In this document: in pieces, positions 31,586 through 40,915 of the stretch | How positions within the stretch are numbered: the stretch's first letter is position 1 | Layout of the letters: each line of letters opens with the position of its first letter | DNA from: Leishmania martiniquensis | Lineage: Eukaryota > Euglenozoa > Kinetoplastea > Trypanosomatida > Trypanosomatidae | Direction: 5' to 3' | Assembly: GCF_017916325.1 (NCBI RefSeq) | Contig: NC_090155.1 | Location: forward strand, 600,001-664,000 | Length of the DNA stretch: 64,000 bases | The notes under the pieces: model-generated | The model's input: only the letters and a program-made list of their open reading frames with translations | Told to the model about the DNA's origin: nothing | Databases searched by the model: none | Program-made: the position numbers and the translations under genes

Positions 31586-34048
31586 ATGACGGGCTTCACG
31601 GACGCGCTGGTGCTGGAGGCCCCCGTACTTTGGTGGCCTGCAGTGGGTGACTTGCCCCTGTATCCGATAGACGACCAGCGATCCTTCGCGGCTGCCATTG
31701 CGGAGGCAGAGATGCCGTGGCCGCAGGCCGGAAACGATGGCCCCACTATTGGCACAGTGGGACTCTCACGGTTGGGTTGCAGCGTTATGATGACGGCTGA
31801 ATGGAGCTGCCGTGACAACATCGATTCGGAACGGCCGCCGCTTGTGAGGGTGTGGAACCCGCTGCACGGGTGCGCGGTGTGCCTGCCAGTAAGCACCGAG
31901 GCCGGGCTTGGGTCTAATTTGAGCGCGCTCGGCTGTGACGTGAAGGGAAGCCGCAGTGCGTCCTTGACGGCGCTCGACTTGCGTCAGCTTACGCGTGAGG
32001 GGCGAGTGCGCGTGACGCACCGCTCACTTCATCAGGTCCTGAGTCGGTACTGCTGCTCACGGTCAGCCCTTCTCACTCGCATGAAACGAAGCGCTGAACA
32101 GCGGGAGGAGTACGCGCTGCTTCACCGCGCCGTCAAGCAGGCGCACTCGGCAGCGCTTAAGCATCTGGAGCGAGCCGCGCAGGCCATGGACGGCGTCTTC
32201 GCCAGCAGCTCGGGCTCAGGACAGACTGGTGTGGCATCCCCTTCCCCGTCGTCTCTTCTGTTTGTGGGTGACGCGCCTAGCCAGCGGCACCTGCTGCGCC
32301 TCCTGCAGGCGACCACGCCCTCAGCTGTGCAGGCAGCGAGCGACCGCGTGTTTGTGCTGGAGGTGCGTCGCCTTGACCTGGCAGAAGTGCTGACTCTCCT
32401 TGCAATCGAGGCGTTAGAGGTGGTGGAGGCGGTGCTGCGGCCGCCGCCGCTGAACGCCTCAGCAGCCACCTCCTCCGGCACGACGCGGTCCTCAGCAAAG
32501 GGCGCCGTGCATGTTTCCCCATGCCTGCTTGTTATTGTGGAGTCGCTGCACCTGCTGGGGGCCAACGCCAACGCGCTTGTGGCCAGCGTGACGCATGAAC
32601 TGTGCTTGTCCTTAGACGCACTGCACGCCGGCCCCGTGCCGGTCCTTATTTGGTCGTTTGCGGAGGACTTGCGCGACATACCGGCGGCCTTGCTCACGCG
32701 CATGGGGGCGCAGCACGCGCAGCTCTCTGTGACAACGGCCGAAGACCGCACCGCCTACCTGGCGCGACGCTTGACGCGTTTGCCGTCGGTGTCGTCTCTG
32801 CCGCGGGCCGCATGTCGCAGGGCTGCACTGTCGGTGGCCAAAAGCACAGCTCACTGGACGGTTGATCGGCTGGTGCGGCTGAGTGATGGGGACCTCGCCA
32901 ATATGCTGCCCTCCGCTCCTGCTCCTGCCGGGAAAGCAGACCGTGATGCCTCATGTCAAACTCAGCGGCAAGGCGAGGAGTGGGGGAGAGCTGTGGGTGC
33001 GCGAGGGATGCCGGGCGGCGCAGATGCCATCGCGGCTACCGCGGCCAACGCGCGACATTTAGAATCTCCGCTGCACGACGTGTATAGCCGCCTCTACGGC
33101 GTAGAGGATGCGATACGCAAGGTGGAGGAGCTGATCGTGTGGCCACTGACGCATCTTGTCCTCTTGGGTGAACTCGCTATTCCGTGCGCGAAGGGCGTTC
33201 TTCTCTGTGGGCCCAGTGGGTCCGGCAAGACGGCGCTGCTGTCCTGCCTGGTGCGACGGCTGCAGCTGCCAGACGCGAGGCACATCCACGTGATGTCCGT
33301 GGATGGACTCTCCTTCGTGGAAAAGGAGGTCGGCCGCACCGAGAAAAATATCGCGCAGCTCTTCGAGACCGCACGCTCCTTTGCACCGACGGCACTGTTC
33401 ATTGATAACTTCGACTCGCTGGCACCTCCGCGCGGGCGGACGACGGCAGAAACAAACACGACTGGCGATCGCACGCTTAGCACCCTCCTCACGCAGATGG
33501 ACGGCATCGGCGGTGGGCAGGCGGATCGCGTCGTCGTCGTCATCGCCTCAGCTCCCTCTATTGACACGCTCGACCCGGCTGTGTACCGTCCTGGGCGGCT
33601 TGACGTGCACGTGCAGTTAGCTCCTCCTTCCGCGAGTGCCTCGGCTGCCTTCATGAAACGTCGACTCCGCGAGTTCGTGGCACATATGCAGCAGCTGTGG
33701 AGGCCTGATGATGCACCATCCACTGAGAACGCGTCGGCGACTGCGACGATGGCGGTGCTTGAGCAGGTCGATCAACTGGTGGATGAGTACCTCTCGAATA
33801 TAACAGCGAGTAGGGAGACCAGGGCAGATGGCGCTGCAGCTCCGCTGCTTCGGCCATCATTATCGCCAGCTGAGGTTACGGCGGCAATACGTGAGGTGAT
33901 GCTTGCCGTCGTGGCGCGTCTGAATCGACATGACAGCCCTCCGTCAGATTGCACGCCGCCATCGCCTGACGAACTCATGACGTACGAAAGCAGTGATGTC
34001 GTGCGCGCCGTGCGAGACGCCATCCGCCATCTATACGCCGCCGCTTAG
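31586..34048 (+). CDS. AAA-family protein (CDC48/AFG2/peroxin-like) with altered catalytic residues
   Basis: 820 residues from the ATG at 31586. The C-terminal AAA module (about 510-730) has an intact Walker A, GPSGSGKT at 542-549, but the Walker B segment reads LFIDNFDSL: the catalytic glutamate after Asp607 is replaced by Asn608. The sensor-1 asparagine of the usual ATN is also replaced (ASA, Ala656). The second-region motif DPAVYRPGRLD is retained. Upstream, about 220-410, a second AAA-like module has lost Walker A (LLFVGDAPSQRHLL) but keeps a strand resembling Walker B (CLLVIVESL). The N-terminal 150 residues resemble the substrate-binding N-domain of type II AAA proteins only vaguely. 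Overall this suggests a type II AAA protein that may bind ATP but hydrolyse it poorly, perhaps working as a partner in a mixed ring. Which subfamily (AFG2/SPATA5, PEX1/PEX6 or other) is not resolved. Confidence 0.78.
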   Translation: MTGFTDALVLEAPVLWWPAVGDLPLYPIDDQRSFAAAIAEAEMPWPQAGNDGPTIGTVGLSRLGCSVMMTAEWSCRDNIDSERPPLVRVWNPLHGCAVCLPVSTEAGLGSNLSALGCDVKGSRSASLTALDLRQLTREGRVRVTHRSLHQVLSRYCCSRSALLTRMKRSAEQREEYALLHRAVKQAHSAALKHLERAAQAMDGVFASSSGSGQTGVASPSPSSLLFVGDAPSQRHLLRLLQATTPSAVQAASDRVFVLEVRRLDLAEVLTLLAIEALEVVEAVLRPPPLNASAATSSGTTRSSAKGAVHVSPCLLVIVESLHLLGANANALVASVTHELCLSLDALHAGPVPVLIWSFAEDLRDIPAALLTRMGAQHAQLSVTTAEDRTAYLARRLTRLPSVSSLPRAACRRAALSVAKSTAHWTVDRLVRLSDGDLANMLPSAPAPAGKADRDASCQTQRQGEEWGRAVGARGMPGGADAIAATAANARHLESPLHDVYSRLYGVEDAIRKVEELIVWPLTHLVLLGELAIPCAKGVLLCGPSGSGKTALLSCLVRRLQLPDARHIHVMSVDGLSFVEKEVGRTEKNIAQLFETARSFAPTALFIDNFDSLAPPRGRTTAETNTTGDRTLSTLLTQMDGIGGGQADRVVVVIASAPSIDTLDPAVYRPGRLDVHVQLAPPSASASAAFMKRRLREFVAHMQQLWRPDDAPSTENASATATMAVLEQVDQLVDEYLSNITASRETRADGAAAPLLRPSLSPAEVTAAIREVMLAVVARLNRHDSPPSDCTPPSPDELMTYESSDVVRAVRDAIRHLYAAA

Positions 34049-34586
34049 CAGGACGACAGCTGAGAAGAAGGCGACGCAGGCGAGGACCAGCGCCTCCAGC
34101 CTGATCACCGGAAGACGAATGATTCCGACGCTGTGAGCTGCACTCCGGCGCGCTGCAACGCTTCCCCCCCCCCCCATACACATACACACACACCTGCTCT
34201 CGCGCCGCACCGATTGCCACGGCTTACCGCGGCTGCCACCTCTCTTCTCCTGCCTGTGCGCGGGTAACGTTAAGCAGCACACGAAGCGAGCATCAATCAC
34301 ACCTCAAAGTTGTCGGCCCCCTCTCTCTCGCAGACTTGCGCGTTCAATCCTCTTCTCTCCACCCCTCTCCTCCTTCCTCACACACACACACTCTGCGAGT
34401 GGCAGTGGCGCCCGCGCCTTCTGCTCTTGCGCGTGGCGGGTCTGCACACAGGCGCACACTGAAGAACACTTCAGTGTGCCGAGCGTCTCTCTGACTCACT
34501 CCCACTCCCTCGTCCCCTCTTCCCCGCCCGTCGGCTAACCTGCACGTGCTCGTCGCACAGCCGTGACTGCAGACGTGCCATCCTTT
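34049..34586 (+). other. Intergenic UTR/processing region
   Basis: No coding frame. A C run followed by CA repeats lies at about 34166-34193. The pyrimidine tract at about 34498-34531 leads to AG at 34559-34560. Confidence 0.5.
34498..34560 (+). promoter_or_regulatory. Pyrimidine tract and likely spliced-leader acceptor for the giant coiled-coil gene
   Basis: After the tract, the first AG is the CACAG ending at 34560, 26 bases upstream of the ATG at 34587. This argues against the upstream GTG at 34563 being needed as a start. Confidence 0.5.
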
Positions 34587-37500
34587 ATGTTGCGAGGACC
34601 CTCCCCCACATATCCGCGAAGTGTCATGCCCGACTCGGTCGCTGGCGCTGCATCTGCCCATCTCGCATGTGCACTGCACGCGGCGGGCGGCAGCACGCTC
34701 CAGGAGCGGCTTACCGTGCGGCACCGGGAAGCCATTGAGGCTTTCCGCACCAGCGCTCGGTCGTTCAACGATAAGGTCGACGCTGCACAGCAGGAGCGCA
34801 TAGCGCTGCTGCATACCTCAGTGGCTGAAAGCCACGCTGCTACTCGGTCAATGATAGCCCAAGAGCAGCGACGCCTCTCTGAACAGCAGGCCGAGGCCGA
34901 GGCGCACAACGAGACGCTTCGGGGCTCTGACCCGGATGCAGTTCTCTCAGTATGCACAAGCATGTACCACTGCTCCGCTGCCGACGAGCAGGGCCGGGAA
35001 CGTGCCATGGCTCTCATGAAGCACGATCGACTGCGCCTTCTGCAGCACCTCGTAGAGATGCGAACGCACTACTGCAGCCGAATGGCAGCGATCGATGCGT
35101 GCTTCGCAGACATCGCTAATGCGGAGGAGGCGCGCCGTAAACACATACAGGCAGCGGTGCACGAACTGATGGCTAGCCTCACGCGCATCGCTGTCAAGAG
35201 CACAACCGAGTCACAGGTGCTTGCGCAGCGCATCCTTCACCACACAAATGGGCAGCTCGGCGAGAACTACTTGGCTATGCAGACAATGGCGACGCAGCTT
35301 CGGCAGCGAGAGCTATACAGGCATGAGGACTACCAGCGCACGCTCGTAGCCGTCTACCGGGACACGCAAGTGTGTATGGCTCAGCAGCACGTCACGTGGT
35401 GCATCACAGCCCTGCGCTCGGCTCTATTTCGCCGTCCGGAGGGACGGTTGCAGTCGGCACAGGCAGCGGGGCAGCTCATTGAAGAGATTCGCAGCGAAGC
35501 TGAGGGACTCGCTCGCGGGCTGACGGAGGTGGTAGACTCCCTCGACGTCGCACAGCCGCCTGCAGTCACCGCCGAGCTTCAGGTGTGCGGTGGCAGTGAC
35601 GCGAACGGATGGCTGCGCTGCTTTGAACCGAAAGTGCATCGACCTGTATTCGTCGACGAGGACCCTCGCGCGGTACTGGAGGAGTGGCAGATGCACGTGA
35701 GCATTCTCCTGCGGCACTGCGGTGCCCGCTGTAACGATCTGGTGGCTCGTGTGGGGGCTGAAGAGGCTGCGCGCGCGAGTATGGCGGCTGCGCTGGCGGC
35801 GCGCACCCTCGCTGACGTGGAGGCAATAGCGCATCCGCTGAGCGAAGAGCCAGCTCTGCTGCAGCGTGCGTCTCTTGCATACAGCGACACTGATAAGAAG
35901 ACGGAAGATGTGCCATCCCGCGAGACGGCTGGCTTGATCGACGAGGTACTCCTCTCCCTCACTCATGCGCATCCCGGGGTGCTTGCCATGGTGCAATCCG
36001 TGGCGCAGTCCGATGCATGGATGCCGTGTGTGCCGACCATCGAGCGGGAGGGGAACTGGTTTGTGAACCTCGTGTCACGTGGCCTGCGGCGCGGTTACGC
36101 CCAGTTCTGCGCCGACGCCGCCACGTCGGCCGGCAGCATGCTGGTGAGCCTGGAGGGGGCCACTGACGTCCTCCTCGCCACTGCCCGCGGCCTCCTCGGA
36201 GTCATGCGCGGGATCTACGCCCAGTGGCACGAAAAGGAAATGGATTACCGCGACGAGGTGGCCCGGTTGGAGCTGCAGCTATGCACACTGGAGGAAGAGC
36301 TGCGGCAGCAGGAGACGCCAGCGGGCGCAGAGGAGCGGTACACAGCGGGGCTGATGCTCCTCCAATCGATCGCCGACACCCACACCCGCTACTACGATGC
36401 CGTTCGCAGCCGTGTGAAAACCGCGACCGCAGACGTGCTGCAAGCCGGCCAGACGTGTGTGGGGGAGCTGAGCTGGCAGGCAGGGCTGTCGTGGGCCCGG
36501 CTGAGCTCCTCCGATGAGGTTGCGGCGCTGGAAACGCCGCCGCCGCCGCTGCCGCTGCAGCAGCAGCAGCGCAAGCATTCTGGCGGTGCCCTTCACGCAA
36601 GCTTCCACAGCGTGGGCAACACTGACGACGCCTTCGCCAGCTCGCTGGATGAGGCCGTGGAAGCTATGGACCCCGCCACTGCCGCACCGCGTTGGTTCAC
36701 CTCACAGGGTGGGGAGGAGTTCACCATTAGCTCCGTCGCTTTCCGTTTCGTTTGCGTCACTAGACTTAGTGGCGGCGGCAGCGGCAGCAGTGATGCAACT
36801 GCGAAGGCTGACGCGAGCCTGCATGCCTTCGATGACGACAAGCCCGCATCAGCCGGGGCGTCTCCGGGCGCGGCGTGCCAGCAGCTCTACCTGGAGCTGC
36901 TTCCCGAGCTGAACCCCGTGCGGCAAGACGTCGGACTGTTCCTTTCTCAGTCGCGGATTTCAAAGTGGAAGGCGCGTCTCCGGCGTGCGCTCATGGAATG
37001 GGGCCTTCGGCTGCAGCGGCATGCGTGGGAAAACTGGCGACTGTACACCGCAGCGTTTCAGGCAGATGTGCAGCACCGCGTGACGGAAGTGCTGCGGTAC
37101 CATCGTCGGCGCCCTGCGACGCTACAAGCGAACGTCTACGAAGCCCGCGTGCGCGAGTTGATGGAGACAAAAAATAAGGGCGACAAGATGCTCGCGCGGA
37201 TTGCGGAGCGCGTGTCGCGCTTGCAGGCCTTTCAGCACACCTTCCTTACCCAGACGCCTCACAGTGAGTCGGACGAGCTCCTCATCCGTGAGCGCGCTAC
37301 CCTAATGGCGAAAGTGCGCGACACGATGTCAATGACGACTGTAAAGGTGCTGGTAGGCCGGTACGACGCCCTCTGCGATCAGTACCGCACCGCGCTGGCA
37401 GACCGCTGCGCTGAGGCGACGCGCGACCTCGAACAGGCCCAAGCGGCCATCGAGGATGACTGCGCACAGCTGCTGCGCGACCAAGCTGCCGAGCGGTGCG

Positions 37501-39671
37501 GCGGCGGTGCGACGGCGACGCTGCCGGCAGACGACCCGCTGCAGCTGCGTGTCGACTGCCTGCGTGCAGAGGTGCTGGAAACGTTCACAGAGCTGCGCAA
37601 AGTCGTGGGGGATCAGCAGCAGGCGCGTGATGAGGAGGTTGAGAGCTGGAAGGCGACGTGGGCTCGTACGGTGGAGCACAGCAGCGCGGAGCTCAGCCTG
37701 TTTCAGAGCGTGCAAGAGGGGCTGGCCCGACTGAAGGCGCAGGTGCAGGCGCTGCTCACAACGGCGGCAACGGAGGAGGCGGAGCTTTCGGCGGCGGTGG
37801 CGAGGGTGGTGAGGGTGGTGGACGAGGCCTCCGCCGTGCCTGTAGTCGACTTGGGGGCTGCCATGCACGCATTGTTCAAAAAGGGTCCCTTGGCCACCTC
37901 TCCGGAGGGCGACGGTGTGGGTGAGACGCCGCTGACGACAGAGGATGTTCAGCGCATGATGGAGCACAACCTCATGCTGACCAAGGCAAGCCAGCGGAAC
38001 CGAGTCCAGGCTTCTCCTGCATGCAACATGCTCGCCTCTCTGGACGAGCTTCGTGAGCTACTGTACACGCGAGGGTGTCGCTTGGGGCTGCTAGCACACA
38101 CAGTGGAGATGTGGCGGGTGCCGCCGATGCACTATGTGTTGCCAGTGGCGCTCGTAGAGGAGGACTCTGAGGGGATGCGCAACCGCTCTGGCAGCCGCAG
38201 TGCCACTTTGAAGGCGGGGCGCCGCGCCAGAGACGTCCAGGGCGCTACCACTGCCGCCGCCGCCGCTGCCGCTGCCGCTGGACATGCCATCATGCCCCTC
38301 TCCACGCCAGCGTCGTACGCGGAGCAGGTGGCGCAGTTGTCGATGCAAGTGCAACGAGGTGCAGAGGCGGCGGCCCAGCCTCACGTCCGCGCCTTTTCGG
38401 GCGACATGTGGCGCCGACTCCCTGGTATGACTGGCGGCACGGCAGAGCACTTCAACGCCGCCGTCGCGGCTCTATGTCTGGAGCAGGAGGAGCGTGTCAA
38501 GTCATACACAATCAAGGCAGGGCAACCCTTTCGGCAGCGCGTTCAGGAGGTGTGGAACGCGCTGCAGAGAACACCATCTCTCCTCGTGAGCACGCTGCGC
38601 GCGGAGGCCACCACCTCGATCCTCGATCGCGTCGAGGCGGTGCTGCGGCCATGGCTGCTCTTTCAGGCGCAGAGCAGCGAGCAGTGGCGTGCGCACAAGA
38701 GCGCGGTCAAGCTCTCCTTCGCCCAGCAGCTCAACTCCACTGCTCTCACGTCGTTGACAAACGCGGAGGCGGCTCGCAGTGCCTCGGCGGAGTCGGCCCT
38801 GCAGCAGGTGTGGGCCTGGTGCCTGCGAGAGGTGGAAGATGAAGCCGGGTTGCATGTGGCTCGCTGCTGGACTGCCCTGCAGTCCTACGCGCACCTTCTC
38901 AAGGGGGTGGTGACTCCACAGCACCTCGTCCCCACAGTGGAGGTGGTGCAAGGCGGCCACCACCGCGGACTACGGCACCTGCTGCAGCTACGCGCGCAGC
39001 ATGAGCGGGCGGCCGCCGAGTTGGAGGGGATGCCCGGCGTGAGGAAGGATCTGCGACTGCAGGAGACGATGCCTCTGCACCGCGCCGACACCTCTGGCGC
39101 CAGCTCCTCTTCGGCTAGTAAGCGCCACACCGGCGCAGCCGCCGCAGCGGGTGCATCAGCGATGGAGAGCGCGGCGCTCGTGCAGCTCTCGCAGTGGAGC
39201 GACATCGAGCTACCTGGGCTGCCACTCAACACCTGTGCCCCGCTCTCGCAGTACAACGCGCACCACCCGCAAACTGTCATAGCCCCACCTCTCACAGCAG
39301 CCGTGTACGTGCCAGCTGCCGCCCGCCTTCCCAACGATGGCAAGGCGCCGCAGGGCCCCGGCAATCGGCGCATCTCTGCGGTGACCTCGTCCACCTCAGG
39401 AAGTTCAAGCGGCCGCAAAGGGCATCCATCGATGGCGACAGAGGCGAAGGCTGCCGTTGCTGTTGCCGAGGTTTCGGTTCCGCTTCTCATGCCACGGGCC
39501 CCACTCGTGCTGGAGTGCGTGCAGCTCCTCCGTGCCGCGGTGCAGTCAGTGGGCGCGCAGGGCAACGATGCTGCAGGTGTCCTCAGCGACGCGTTCGATT
39601 TCTACCAGCGGCAGGAGGCGCAGTGGCAGCAGACGTGGGCGCTGACCTTGAAGGACCTGACGGCCATGTAG
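34587..39671 (+). CDS. Giant coiled-coil protein, possibly CCDC180-like
   Basis: 1694 residues from the first ATG after the predicted splice site. Long helical, Glu/Gln/Arg/Ala-rich stretches dominate, for example about 30-200 (TVRHREAIEAFRTSARSF and QEQRRLSEQQAEAEAHN), 545-600, 785-900 (WKARLRRALMEWGLRLQRH) and 905-1090. Disordered Ala/Ser/Gly inserts occur near 650, 725, 1225 and 1510-1615. No motor, kinase or membrane motif is visible. The length is close to that of animal CCDC180 (about 1.7 kb residues), and the arrangement of helical N- and C-terminal halves with a flexible middle is compatible with that flagellum-associated family, but this is a weak, unsearched guess. Its position after PF16 and other coiled-coil genes is suggestive only. 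Confidence 0.72.
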   Translation: MLRGPSPTYPRSVMPDSVAGAASAHLACALHAAGGSTLQERLTVRHREAIEAFRTSARSFNDKVDAAQQERIALLHTSVAESHAATRSMIAQEQRRLSEQQAEAEAHNETLRGSDPDAVLSVCTSMYHCSAADEQGRERAMALMKHDRLRLLQHLVEMRTHYCSRMAAIDACFADIANAEEARRKHIQAAVHELMASLTRIAVKSTTESQVLAQRILHHTNGQLGENYLAMQTMATQLRQRELYRHEDYQRTLVAVYRDTQVCMAQQHVTWCITALRSALFRRPEGRLQSAQAAGQLIEEIRSEAEGLARGLTEVVDSLDVAQPPAVTAELQVCGGSDANGWLRCFEPKVHRPVFVDEDPRAVLEEWQMHVSILLRHCGARCNDLVARVGAEEAARASMAAALAARTLADVEAIAHPLSEEPALLQRASLAYSDTDKKTEDVPSRETAGLIDEVLLSLTHAHPGVLAMVQSVAQSDAWMPCVPTIEREGNWFVNLVSRGLRRGYAQFCADAATSAGSMLVSLEGATDVLLATARGLLGVMRGIYAQWHEKEMDYRDEVARLELQLCTLEEELRQQETPAGAEERYTAGLMLLQSIADTHTRYYDAVRSRVKTATADVLQAGQTCVGELSWQAGLSWARLSSSDEVAALETPPPPLPLQQQQRKHSGGALHASFHSVGNTDDAFASSLDEAVEAMDPATAAPRWFTSQGGEEFTISSVAFRFVCVTRLSGGGSGSSDATAKADASLHAFDDDKPASAGASPGAACQQLYLELLPELNPVRQDVGLFLSQSRISKWKARLRRALMEWGLRLQRHAWENWRLYTAAFQADVQHRVTEVLRYHRRRPATLQANVYEARVRELMETKNKGDKMLARIAERVSRLQAFQHTFLTQTPHSESDELLIRERATLMAKVRDTMSMTTVKVLVGRYDALCDQYRTALADRCAEATRDLEQAQAAIEDDCAQLLRDQAAERCGGGATATLPADDPLQLRVDCLRAEVLETFTELRKVVGDQQQARDEEVESWKATWARTVEHSSAELSLFQSVQEGLARLKAQVQALLTTAATEEAELSAAVARVVRVVDEASAVPVVDLGAAMHALFKKGPLATSPEGDGVGETPLTTEDVQRMMEHNLMLTKASQRNRVQASPACNMLASLDELRELLYTRGCRLGLLAHTVEMWRVPPMHYVLPVALVEEDSEGMRNRSGSRSATLKAGRRARDVQGATTAAAAAAAAAGHAIMPLSTPASYAEQVAQLSMQVQRGAEAAAQPHVRAFSGDMWRRLPGMTGGTAEHFNAAVAALCLEQEERVKSYTIKAGQPFRQRVQEVWNALQRTPSLLVSTLRAEATTSILDRVEAVLRPWLLFQAQSSEQWRAHKSAVKLSFAQQLNSTALTSLTNAEAARSASAESALQQVWAWCLREVEDEAGLHVARCWTALQSYAHLLKGVVTPQHLVPTVEVVQGGHHRGLRHLLQLRAQHERAAAELEGMPGVRKDLRLQETMPLHRADTSGASSSSASKRHTGAAAAAGASAMESAALVQLSQWSDIELPGLPLNTCAPLSQYNAHHPQTVIAPPLTAAVYVPAAARLPNDGKAPQGPGNRRISAVTSSTSGSSSGRKGHPSMATEAKAAVAVAEVSVPLLMPRAPLVLECVQLLRAAVQSVGAQGNDAAGVLSDAFDFYQRQEAQWQQTWALTLKDLTAM

Positions 39672-40915
39672 CAGGAAAAAAGCACAGGGCGTGGTGAACG
39701 CTGAGCACGATGGCGCGCGCTGGCCTCCTCTGTCTCGTCTCTGCGCCGTCTCTCTCCCTCTCTCTCTCCTTCATGAAGGCCCCCCTCCCCCTCCCTCCGC
39801 GTCACCTTCAATCTCCAAACATAGGATGTACAGTCGATTGCAGTCACTACTGCCAACGTGAATCAAGGCGGTGGCACGCACATACACACACACTCGCACA
39901 GACAGACGTGCACATACGCATGTCTGATATTTTTCTTGTGTGTGTGTGGCGCATCTATTGCTGTTTGCCGCCGCCTATTTTCACTCCCCCCATCTCTGGC
40001 CTCTCTGATGCGTGCGTGTGCTTGTGAGGTGACGGAGGCACCGTGCAAGCGAGTTGGGGGATGGCGAGGCGCTGCTACTGTGAGACCTCAGGCTCTCTTG
40101 TCAAAGAAAGAGTGATGCAGTGCGATCGTCACGGCGGCGACATGCGCGGCTGAATCGCCTCTGCTCCTGCGCGGACGAACGGGCGTGTGCGCAAGTGAAC
40201 GCTGTGCAACGGGCGTGCGCCTTCGGGTACAAATCGTACGGACTCCCGTTTCTGCGGAGGACACACGTGCACTGAGGGGAGCCGTACTCCCCCCCTGCCC
40301 CACGGAGCCGAGGTGAGGCAGATGTTCCACTGCGCTTTCCCCTTCACGCCCTTCTCCCTCTTCATGAGGTCGGCTCCGTGTGCCCGCTGCCGGATGAGTG
40401 CCTGATGGACTCGGCATTCTCCCGGATGTATTCACCCCCTCCCCCCCACTCTCCCGCCTCCGGACACCCGCCCGACTTCACTGTTCATCACGCGCACTGT
40501 TGCCAGCGTGCACCAGCTGCTCGTGCCAGCCGCGCTGTAGCTTGCTCAAGTGCGCTTATCCGTTGCAGCAGCCCGTCTAGCGCGCACGCCTTAAGAGGCA
40601 GCGAGAGGGTTCAGCGAGAGGCGGACGTGTGAGAAGGTGCGTCGCGGTATCGCTCACCGGCGCACCGGTTTCTCCCCCTCCTCACTCTTCCCCCCATCTC
40701 GCCGCTGTGCCGTCTGCCGCGCGGAGTCGCACCAGCGACGCCGGACACCGTAGCGTGCGTCTCGCGCGCATTAGGCATCATTTTTTCCCCTCTTCCCCTC
40801 CCCCTTCGTCTCTCGCTCTCTTGCCGGCATTGCAGACGTGGCGGCTGTGGCACTTCTCTGCGCTTGACTGCTTTGGCGCGTCGCTTTCTTTGTGGAGGCT
40901 GACACAGACAGCGCC
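39672..40915 (+). other. Intergenic UTR/processing region
   Basis: No convincing coding frame. C/T-rich tracts at about 39740-39805 and 40780-40822; CA/GT-rich sequence at about 39875-39950. A stretch at 40030-40330 is less pyrimidine-rich but encodes nothing recognisable. Confidence 0.45.
40780..40835 (+). promoter_or_regulatory. Pyrimidine tract and likely spliced-leader acceptor for the helical-repeat gene
   Basis: A T6 plus C/T run beginning at 40781 continues to about 40822 with no AG until TTGCAG at 40834-40835. The ATG at 40916 follows 80 bases later. Confidence 0.55.
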
